From: Pseudomonadota bacterium
Lineage (GTDB): Bacteria; Pseudomonadota; Alphaproteobacteria; Elsterales; Elsteraceae
Assembly (NCBI GenBank): GCA_016195115.1
Contig: JACQAI010000090.1
Location: forward strand, 1 to 5,755
Reading direction: 5' to 3'
DNA: 5,755 nt
The position numbers were made by a program, and so were the translations under genes. The stretch's first letter is position 1; each line of letters begins with the position of its first letter. The notes beneath the pieces are model-generated. The model saw only the letters and a list, made by a program, of their open reading frames with translations, was not told the origin of the DNA and did no database searches. Shown one piece after another: positions 1-5,755 of this stretch.

Positions 1-1294
1 CCGCGAGCTGGGCCGGCGGCACCGCGACCGCAGCGCGGGCCACCGGCTGCGAGCTCGCCATCGCGCTGGCCGGCACGACCGTGACGGCGCTCGCGTTGGC
101 GAAATTGTTGACCGTGCGATTGACCGTGAGGTTGTTCGTGATCGTCGTGACGTTGGTCACGTGGCTGATGTTGACGTTCTGCACGTAAGCCGGGCTGTGG
201 CGGTACGGCGGCACGTAGACCTCGTGCGGCCCGAGCGGGATCCACGCCGCGGCCGCGATCGCGCCGATGCCGATACCGACGCCGATCCCGATGCCGAAGC
301 CGGGCGCTGCGGGCGGCCCGCCAACGAAGGCGACCAGCGCCGGCGCATAAACCGGGCGTTCGATCACCGCGCCTGGGTACCACGCCCAGCGATCGTGCCA
401 GCGCGCCCAGCGGCCGTAGTGGAACGGCGCGAAGCCCCACGGCGCGTCATCGATCCAGGTCCAGCCCCACGGCGCGACGTAGGCCCAATGGCCATACCGA
501 TAGGGCGCCCAGTCGGGCGCCACCGCGCTCGGGATCCACGCCGGGCCGGCGTCCGGCGTCTGCGCCCAGCTGCCGTAGCCGTCGAGATCCTGATAGCCGG
601 TCATCGCCGGCGACACGTAGCGCGGCGCCGCGACGATGCGCTGGCGTTCGTCGCGCGCGGAGGCCCAGCGATCAAGCTCGTCGGGGCGCGCCACCGCGAC
701 GTCGTAGGTCAGCGGGTCTTGACCCGAGATCTGCGCAGTCTCGCCGGGGCGCACGACTAGGTCGGCATTGTTGCCGACGAACTGCGCAGCGCCGTCGAAC
801 ACCGCGACCCGGGTCGGCGTCGCATCGGTGCCGCCGTCGATGTGGTAGCGCCCGGGCGCGGTGATCTGCACCGTGCCGCGCGCCGTGACGATTTGGTAGT
901 TGTCGCCGGGCGCCAGCACGTGGAGCCTGAGGTTGATCGAGCCTTGGCCGATCTGGCCCTGGAAATTGTGCTCGTCGAGCGCGACCACGTCGAACTCGGT
1001 CTGGCTGCCCATGCGGATGGTAGCCGGGCCGAGCTGCAGCGCGGCGCGCGCGGCGGGCTCGGTCCAGAACGAGTTCCCGGCGGTGACCGGATAGTTCGGC
1101 ACCGCGGGTGACCACTGGTCCTGGTCGGCGGCGTGGAACGACACCACGCCCTGGACCTCGCTCAGGCGACCGACGCGCGCCGGCGGGTCGGCCGCCGGGT
1201 CGGTCGGGTCATAGGGCTGGGCGATCGCGCCGCCGGTCGCCAACTGGGCGCACAGCAACGTCACAGCCAAGACACGAACGCTGCGTCGGATCAT
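1..1294 (-). CDS. FecR-domain / DUF6600-type exported envelope protein (3' end outside window)
   Basis: An uninterrupted reading frame of 431 codons runs from ATG at 1294 leftwards and leaves the window without a stop. The start is supported by GGAG (1301-1304) six bases upstream. Residues 1-25 form a Sec signal peptide (basic MIRRSVR, hydrophobic core, AIA before Gln26). Residues about 41-190 look like a FecR domain: VGRLSEVQG, then a predicted beta-rich stretch with QIVTARGTVQI and VAVFDGAAQF. Residues about 236-308 are a Trp/Tyr-rich block (DGYGSW, DWAPYRYGHW, APWGWTWIDDAPWGFAPFHYGRW) characteristic of DUF6600. A strictly alternating Gly segment (334-344) follows, then an Asn/Thr/Val-rich stretch (371-402), which is common in this family. 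Known: FecR domains occur both in anti-sigma regulators and in exported proteins of unknown role. There is no N-terminal cytoplasmic domain or FecI partner here, so I infer a periplasmic or surface structural protein rather than an iron-signalling regulator. Function is unknown; the family call is firm. Confidence 0.9.
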   Translation of the reverse strand, partial: MIRRSVRVLAVTLLCAQLATGGAIAQPYDPTDPAADPPARVGRLSEVQGVVSFHAADQDQWSPAVPNYPVTAGNSFWTEPAARAALQLGPATIRMGSQTEFDVVALDEHNFQGQIGQGSINLRLHVLAPGDNYQIVTARGTVQITAPGRYHIDGGTDATPTRVAVFDGAAQFVGNNADLVVRPGETAQISGQDPLTYDVAVARPDELDRWASARDERQRIVAAPRYVSPAMTGYQDLDGYGSWAQTPDAGPAWIPSAVAPDWAPYRYGHWAYVAPWGWTWIDDAPWGFAPFHYGRWARWHDRWAWYPGAVIERPVYAPALVAFVGGPPAAPGFGIGIGVGIGIGAIAAAAWIPLGPHEVYVPPYRHSPAYVQNVNISHVTNVTTITNNLTVNRTVNNFANASAVTVVPASAMASSQPVARAAVAVPPAQLA

Positions 1295-1321
1295 CGTCGT
1301 CTCCGTTCGCCACGGCGGCGC

Positions 1322-1337
1322 GCCGTCCCACGACGGC
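1322..1337. repeat. Inverted repeat GCCGTC-N4-GACGGC in the leader of the FecR/DUF6600 gene
   Basis: Six-base perfect arms (1322-1327 and 1332-1337) flank a four-base loop, 28-43 bases upstream of the FecR-gene ATG. If the transcript starts upstream of it, this would be a hairpin in the 5' leader of that mRNA. There is no U-tract, so it is not an intrinsic terminator. It could be chance in GC-rich DNA. Confidence 0.4.
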
Positions 1338-1372
1338 ACCACGCCCCCCGTGATCAACGCCTGAGATGCCCC

Positions 1373-1391
1373 GCCGCGCCACCGGCGCGGC
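1373..1391. repeat. Perfect 8-bp GC hairpin with 3-nt loop
   Basis: GCCGCGCC (1373-1380), ACC, then GGCGCGGC (1384-1391) form a perfect, all-GC inverted repeat. It lies about 80 bases upstream of the FecR-gene start. Neither strand has a T-run after it, so termination is not supported. It may be a leader structure on the minus-strand transcript, or incidental in GC-rich DNA. Confidence 0.45.
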
Positions 1392-1457
1392 CGCGCGCTC
1401 TCACGACGCCCTCAACTCAGGAATACGGGCGACGGCGCCGAACCATGACGAGGTGGA

Positions 1458-1495
1458 CAAGATTTAACCCGCGCGCCGGCAGGGTTTAATTCTTG
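1458..1495. repeat. Imperfect inverted repeat, CAAGATTTAACCC / GGGTTTAATTCTTG
   Basis: The left arm (1458-1470) and right arm (1482-1495) pair nearly throughout apart from small bulges: CAAGA with TCTTG, then TTAA and CCC with GGG. The 11-base loop is GC-rich. The AT-containing arms stand out in this GC-rich background. It sits between the two divergent genes, so an operator for a dimeric regulator or a leader hairpin are both possible. There is no T-run to make it a terminator. Confidence 0.5.
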
Positions 1496-1526
1496 AATCG
1501 CCGCCGACTACGCATCTCCGCCACTC

Positions 1527-1542
1527 TGTGATAGGCGTCACA
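1527..1542. promoter_or_regulatory. CRP/FNR-superfamily binding site, TGTGATAGGCGTCACA
   Basis: The sequence is TGTGA, six bases, TCACA: an exact match to the half-sites and spacing of the classical CRP consensus. The inverted repeat extends one further base pair on each side (C1526/G1543). It is centred at 1534.5, 82 bases upstream of the cyclase ATG at 1617 and 240 bases upstream of the FecR-gene ATG. That a CRP-family protein of this organism uses these half-sites is inference. FNR-type sites (TTGAT-N4-ATCAA) differ from it. Confidence 0.6.
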
Positions 1543-1577
1543 GCCCACAGCGCGCGTGCGGCTTAAGCGTTCGGGTG

Positions 1578-1583
1578 TATAAG
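1578..1583 (+). promoter_or_regulatory. Possible -10 element TATAAG of the diguanylate cyclase promoter
   Basis: TATAAG matches five of six bases of the TATAAT -10 consensus and lies 33 bases before the ATG at 1617. This would give a start of transcription near 1590 and a leader of about 27 bases. No recognisable TTGACA lies 16-18 bases upstream, which would fit an activator-dependent promoter. The CRP-type site would then be centred near -55, which is neither of the classical -41.5 or -61.5 positions. The call is tentative. Confidence 0.35.
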
Positions 1584-1616
1584 TGTCGGCGCGCTCTGGG
1601 GCGAGGGGCACCCACG

Positions 1617-2942
<1,326 letters not shown>

Positions 2943-2982
2943 ATCTTGGCGCGCGCGCCTTCGGCTGCCGCGCCCAACGCCG
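2943..2982. other. 40-base convergent gap with GGCGCGCGCGCC palindrome
   Basis: The cyclase stop codon and the cpoB stop codon face each other across 40 bases. A perfect 12-bp palindrome (2948-2959) is followed by a segment (CGCGCC, 2969-2974) that could pair with its first half. It may act as a bidirectional terminator, but there is no T-tract on either strand, so this is only a weak candidate. Confidence 0.3.
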
Positions 2983-3882
2983 TCACGAGCACTTCAGTTT
3001 CTGGCGTTCGTCAGCGACGCGGCCGCGAAACGCGCCGGCAGCGTTCGGATATTCTTTCTGGAAGCGCGCGAACGCCGCGCAGGCTTCCGGGGTCTTGCCC
3101 AATTTCGCGAGCGACAGGCCGAGCTTATAGAGATATTCCGGCGCGCGCGGGCTCTGCGGATATTTCTGGTAACCGATCAGATATTGGGCCGCGGCGTCGC
3201 CAAAGTTGTTGCGCGCGAAGAATGTCTCGCCGAGCCAGTATTGCGCATTGCTCGCCAGCGGATCTTTCGGGTGGGCCGCGACGAACTGCTTCAGCGCCTG
3301 CTCGGCCTGGACGTACTCGGTGCGCTTCAGGAGATCGAAGGCGAAGTCGTACTGCTCTCGGGTCGTGCCCTTGGGCAGCTTGACGGCCGGCACGGCGGCC
3401 GGCTTGGCGGGCGGCTGGGCCGCCGCTCCCGGCTTGGCCGCGCCGGCGGCCGCGGCAGGGGTCGCCGCCGCGGCTGGCGGCGGCCGCTGCGCGAACGTCT
3501 TCTCGAGCGCGCTCAGCCGGAAGTCGAGATCGGTGACCAGCCGGTCGAGGCGCTGGCGGAGATCGCCAACCGCGAAATTGATCTCCTCGAGCTGACCGTT
3601 GGTCGAGCGCAGCTCGCCCTCGATCTGGGCGATGCGCGTCTGCAAGGTCGCCGCTGCGGCCAATGTGGCAGGGGCCGCGGGAGCCGGGGCGGGCGGGGCG
3701 CTCGGGGTGGTCGACCGGCCGCGATAGACCTGCTGCTGCAGCCCGCTGAGCTCGCGGTCGAGACGCTGCAGCCGGTCCTGCAGGGCGCGCGCATCGCTGT
3801 CCTGCGCCGCCGCCGGCACGCCGACGACGACACAAAGCGCGATGATCCCTGCCATGCCGCCCCGCCGCATTGCTGCGCGCAC
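2983..3882 (-). CDS. cpoB: CpoB/YbgF, Tol-Pal-associated periplasmic coiled-coil TPR protein
   Basis: This is a periplasmic partner of the Tol-Pal machine. In E. coli, CpoB binds TolA and coordinates outer-membrane constriction with PBP1B peptidoglycan synthesis. I chose the GTG at 3882 (299 residues) because GGAGGAG (3890-3896) sits exactly seven bases upstream; in-frame ATGs at 3870 and 3855 are poorly spaced, and the open frame continues upstream to 4059 only as non-protein-like sequence. A signal peptide occupies residues 1-26 (RR, GIIALCVVVGV, PAAA before Gln27). Coiled-coil stretches lie at about 30-53 and 80-130 (LQTRIAQIEGEL, LRQRLDRL), as in the family's trimerising N-terminus. An Ala/Pro linker (131-170) leads to the TPR domain (about 172-299) with the hallmarks YDFAFDLLKR, NAQYWLGETFF, YQKYPQSPRAPEYLYKLGLSLAKLGK and CAAFARFQKEYPNA. 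The length is normal. pal and tol genes, its usual upstream neighbours, are absent: a divergent gene lies there instead. Confidence 0.9.
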   Translation of the reverse strand: MRAAMRRGGMAGIIALCVVVGVPAAAQDSDARALQDRLQRLDRELSGLQQQVYRGRSTTPSAPPAPAPAAPATLAAAATLQTRIAQIEGELRSTNGQLEEINFAVGDLRQRLDRLVTDLDFRLSALEKTFAQRPPPAAAATPAAAAGAAKPGAAAQPPAKPAAVPAVKLPKGTTREQYDFAFDLLKRTEYVQAEQALKQFVAAHPKDPLASNAQYWLGETFFARNNFGDAAAQYLIGYQKYPQSPRAPEYLYKLGLSLAKLGKTPEACAAFARFQKEYPNAAGAFRGRVADERQKLKCS

Positions 3883-3889
3883 CCCTTGG

Positions 3890-3896
3890 CTCCTCC
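3890..3896 (-). promoter_or_regulatory. Ribosome binding site GGAGGAG deciding the GTG start of cpoB
   Basis: The reverse complement of 3890-3896 reads GGAGGAG, seven bases before the GTG at 3882-3880. The same motif lies 19 bases from the ATG at 3870 and 34 from the ATG at 3855, too far for either to be the main start. The GTG start adds MRAA before MRRGG and still gives a good signal peptide. Confidence 0.75.
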
Positions 3897-4025
3897 GGAC
3901 GTCCGCTTCGGTAATGCTAGGGCAATCCGGCAAAAGCAAGGCACATGTCGCCGGCGCCTCGCTCGCATAACGCTCCAAGCCGCTCGGCGGCCGGGGTCCC
4001 ACCGGGCCGAGCGCCCCAGAAAATA

Positions 4026-4037
4026 ATCCAATTGGAT
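4026..4037. promoter_or_regulatory. 12-bp perfect palindrome ATCCAATTGGAT, possible operator
   Basis: This is a perfect inverted repeat with an AT centre in GC-rich DNA, 52-63 bases upstream of the TPR-gene ATG. It overlaps the candidate -35 TTGGAT (4032-4037). Its CCAATTGG core is repeated at 4104-4111, inside the start of the gene. Use as an operator is inference. Confidence 0.45.
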
Positions 4038-4060
4038 CGCGCGCCGCGTCGGCCGACAAT
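4032..4060 (+). promoter_or_regulatory. Candidate sigma70-type promoter of the TPR gene (TTGGAT-N17-GACAAT)
   Basis: TTGGAT (4032-4037) and GACAAT (4055-4060) are separated by the ideal 17 bases. They match three of six and four of six consensus bases respectively. Transcription would begin near 4067, giving a leader of about 22 bases. The match is modest and other start sites are possible. Confidence 0.35.
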
Positions 4061-4088
4061 CAGCGACGATCTGTCTGGGGAGTGTGCC

Positions 4089-5720
4089 ATGCGCATCGCG
4101 CGTCCAATTGGCCGGTCGGCATCCCGCTGTGGCGCAGCCCTGTGCGCGGCCTTGGCGCTGGTGCTCGCCGGCCCGGCGCACGCCGACGACAAGCACGACC
4201 ACGGCCACGGCACGCCCGAGGCGCTCGGCCAGGTGCATTTTCCGGTGACCTGCACGCCGGCGGCGCAGACCGCGTTCGACCGCGCGATGGCGCTGCAGCA
4301 CTCGTTCTGGTACCAGGCGGCGAAGCAGGCTTTCACCGCCGTGCTGCAGGCCGATCCGCAGTGCGTCATGGCCTATTGGGGCATGGCGATGAGCCAGCTC
4401 GGCAATCCGTTCTCGCCGCGCCCGCCCGACGTCCTCAGCGCCGGCGCGGCCGCGCTTGCCAAGGCCGGCGAGCTCGGCGCCAAGAGCCCGCGCGAGGCGG
4501 CGTACCTCGCGGCGCTCGGAGTCTACTACAAGGGCTACGACAAGGCCGATCACCGCAGCCGCGTCGTCGCCTACGCCACCGCCATGGGCGAGGTCGCGAT
4601 GCGCTTTCCCGACGATCGCGAGGCCGCGATCCTCCACGCGCTGGCGCTCGACACCGCCGCGGCACCGACCGACAAGACCTACGCCAACCAGCTCAAGGCC
4701 GCGGCGATCCTCGAGAAGGCGTTCGCCGAGCAACCCCAGCATCCCGGCATCGCGCACTACCTCATCCACACCTACGACGCGCCGCCGCTCGCCGAGAAGG
4801 GCCTGCCGGCGGCGCTGCGCTATGCCGACATCGCGCCGGCGGCGCCGCATGCGCTGCACATGCCGTCGCACATCTTCACGCGGGTCGGCTATTGGCAGCA
4901 ATCGATCGAGACCAACCGGCGCTCGGCCGACGCCGCGCGCGCCGCCGGCGAGATCGGCGACGAGATGCACGCCTACGACTACATGGTCTACGCCTATCTC
5001 CAGACCGCGCAGGACGGCGCCGCGCGCCACGTGCTGGGCGGCATCGCCGCGGTGATGGCCAAGGCCGACACGGCCGGCTACGGCGGCCAGTTCGCGGCCG
5101 CCTCGATTCCGGCGCGCGTGGCGCTCGAGCGCGGCGCCTGGAGCGACGCCGCAGCACTCGCGCTGCTGCCGACCAAGCTGGCCAATGTCGAAGCGATCAC
5201 GCACTTCGCGCGCGCGCTCGGCGCCGCGCGCGGCGGCAACGTCGCGGCGGCGCGCACCGAGCTCGACACGCTGCGGGCGCTCGAGGCGAAGCTGGCCGCG
5301 GCGAAGGACGCGTATTGGGCCGAGCAGACCGGCATCCAGATCGATATCATCACCGCCTGGATTGCGCGGGCCGAGCAGAAGCCCGACGCAATCGACTTGA
5401 TGCGGGCCGCGGCCGACCGCGAAGCCAAGACCGAGAAGGCGCCGGTCACGCCCGGACCGCTGGCGCCGGCACGCGAGATGCTCGGCGAGATGCTGCTCGA
5501 GGCCGGCCGCGCCGCCGACGCGCTGGCCGCATTCGAGGCGTCACAGAAGGTCGAGCCCAACCGGTTCCGCGGCCTCTACGGCGCGGCACGCGCCGCCGAG
5601 CAGGTGGGCGATCGCGCCAAGGCCAAGCAGTACTACGCGCGGCTGGTCGAGCTGAGCGCGCGCGCCGACGGCACGCGCCCGGAGCTGCAGCAAGCCAAGG
5701 CGTTCCTCGCGCGCGGCTGA
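4089..5720 (+). CDS. Exported His-rich tetratricopeptide-repeat protein of unknown function
   Basis: Start ATG 4089 is chosen because GGGGAG (4077-4082) lies six bases upstream and a signal peptide follows directly (residues 1-32, hydrophobic ALCAALALVLAG, AHA before Asp33); the product has 543 residues. The mature N-terminus is DDKHDHGHG, a short His/Asp cluster that could bind metal ions. TPR-like helical pairs are clearest at 60-92 (ending VLQADPQC), about 457-489 (AREMLGEMLLEAGRAADALAAFEASQKVEP) and 491-525 (GLYGAARAAEQVGDRAKAKQYYARLVEL). The middle carries a striking block: IAHYLIHTYD (221-230), APPLAEKGLPAALRYA, and PHALHMPSHIFTRVGYW (253-269), with His223, 227, 254, 257 and 261. Cys55 and Cys92 could form a disulfide. 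I recognise this as a family of proteobacterial TPR proteins of about 550 residues with the HMPSHIF motif, but know no assigned function. It stands alone, so its neighbours do not suggest one. Confidence 0.85.
   Translation: MRIARPIGRSASRCGAALCAALALVLAGPAHADDKHDHGHGTPEALGQVHFPVTCTPAAQTAFDRAMALQHSFWYQAAKQAFTAVLQADPQCVMAYWGMAMSQLGNPFSPRPPDVLSAGAAALAKAGELGAKSPREAAYLAALGVYYKGYDKADHRSRVVAYATAMGEVAMRFPDDREAAILHALALDTAAAPTDKTYANQLKAAAILEKAFAEQPQHPGIAHYLIHTYDAPPLAEKGLPAALRYADIAPAAPHALHMPSHIFTRVGYWQQSIETNRRSADAARAAGEIGDEMHAYDYMVYAYLQTAQDGAARHVLGGIAAVMAKADTAGYGGQFAAASIPARVALERGAWSDAAALALLPTKLANVEAITHFARALGAARGGNVAAARTELDTLRALEAKLAAAKDAYWAEQTGIQIDIITAWIARAEQKPDAIDLMRAAADREAKTEKAPVTPGPLAPAREMLGEMLLEAGRAADALAAFEASQKVEPNRFRGLYGAARAAEQVGDRAKAKQYYARLVELSARADGTRPELQQAKAFLARG
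4104..4111. repeat. Second CCAATTGG copy inside the TPR gene start
   Basis: CCAATTGG recurs 76 bases downstream of the copy within the 4026-4037 palindrome; the preceding T is shared too (TCCAATTGG). Here it lies in codons 6-8 (Pro-Ile-Gly). A paired operator arrangement around the promoter is conceivable. Confidence 0.4.
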
Positions 5721-5739
5721 GCCGACGATATCAGTCGGC
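5721..5739. terminator. Hairpin immediately after the TPR gene stop (weak terminator candidate)
   Basis: GCCGAC (5721-5726) pairs with GTCGGC (5734-5739) around a seven-base loop, directly after the TGA. No T-run follows on the plus strand, so it is a weak intrinsic terminator at best. It could instead be a stem that protects the 3' end of the mRNA. Confidence 0.35.
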
Positions 5740-5755
5740 GATCTCCTGGCGCGCG

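Larger units (their letters stand above)
1295..1616. other. Divergent control region between FecR/DUF6600 gene and diguanylate cyclase gene
   Basis: This 322-base gap separates two divergent starts and holds no convincing gene; short frames crossing it lack ribosome sites and protein-like composition. It contains two GC hairpins nearer the FecR gene, an AT-containing imperfect inverted repeat near the middle, a CRP-type site, the 8-bp palindrome GCTTAAGC (1561-1568) and a TATAAG hexamer. These are listed separately. The part at 1450-1600 is clearly more AT-rich than its surroundings, as expected for promoter DNA. I could not identify a clear -35/-10 pair for the FecR gene. Confidence 0.7.
3883..4088. 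other. Divergent control region between cpoB and the TPR gene
   Basis: A 206-base gap between divergent starts. It contains the cpoB ribosome site, the 12-bp palindrome at 4026-4037, and a candidate promoter for the TPR gene. For cpoB, the reverse strand shows TTGCTT (3934-3939) and TAGCAT (3914-3919), but the 14-base spacer is too short for a confident promoter. I see no small gene here. Confidence 0.6.

Noticed and set aside
161..760. 199-codon plus-strand open frame within the FecR/DUF6600 gene
   Set aside because: It is antisense to a reading frame with signal peptide, FecR domain and DUF6600 block. The product is Arg/Asp/Ala low-complexity.
1575..1616. GTG at 1575 as the start of the diguanylate cyclase
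   Set aside because: There is no good ribosome site before it, it overlaps the possible -10 (TATAAG), and the extra residues add no recognisable domain. ATG 1617 has AGGGG eight bases upstream.
3914..3939. TTGCTT/TAGCAT pair on the minus strand as the cpoB promoter
   Set aside because: The 14-base spacer is too short for a sigma70 promoter, and shifting the -10 gives a poor hexamer. It is mentioned only as a possibility.
3868..4059. Upstream start at 4059 or ATG starts at 3870/3855 for cpoB
   Set aside because: The 4059 start adds non-protein-like sequence before the signal peptide and invades the divergent promoter. The ATGs are 19 and 34 bases from GGAGGAG, whereas GTG 3882 is seven bases away.
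3513..5204. 563-codon open frame on the minus strand across the TPR gene and the cpoB 5' half
   Set aside because: It is antisense to a well-supported TPR gene with signal peptide and ribosome site. Its composition is Arg/Gly/His-rich without domains, typical of an antisense frame in GC-rich DNA.

Overview
The window is about 70% GC by eye, with dense coding, strong GGAG-type ribosome binding sites and Ala/Arg/Pro-rich proteins. Together with an alphaproteobacterial-looking CpoB/YbgF and a receiver domain of the type found at the end of hybrid kinases, this suggests a chromosomal segment of a high-GC proteobacterium. Alphaproteobacteria (Rhodospirillales/Reyranella-like or Hyphomicrobiales-like) is the best guess, but it is inferred from protein flavour only. 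I see no mobile element, tRNA, rRNA or CRISPR array.

Layout. (1) Positions 1-1294, minus strand: the first 431 residues of an exported FecR-domain plus DUF6600-type envelope protein that runs off the left edge. (2) Positions 1295-1616: a 322-base divergent control region with two GC hairpins, an AT-containing imperfect inverted repeat, a perfect CRP-type half-site pair (TGTGA-N6-TCACA) and a possible -10. (3) Positions 1617-2942, plus strand: a membrane-anchored diguanylate cyclase with an intact GGEEF and I-site, fused at its C-terminus to an intact receiver domain. (4) Positions 2983-3882, minus strand: CpoB/YbgF, the periplasmic Tol-Pal-associated coiled-coil/TPR protein, starting at GTG behind a strong GGAGGAG. 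(5) Positions 3883-4088: a second divergent control region with a 12-bp palindrome containing CCAATTGG, whose 8-bp core recurs just inside the next gene. (6) Positions 4089-5720, plus strand: an exported, His-rich TPR protein of unknown role, followed by a small hairpin.

Three of the four genes encode exported envelope proteins. The fourth is a c-di-GMP synthase that may be under cAMP-receptor-like control and phosphorelay control. No gene is co-transcribed with another here: the pairs are divergent, convergent, divergent. They therefore look like separately regulated housekeeping or envelope and signalling genes rather than one operon. The points most worth a second look are the TM-GGDEF-REC domain order, the near-ideal CRP-type site, the paired CCAATTGG sites, the cpoB that does not follow pal, and the histidine-rich TPR protein.
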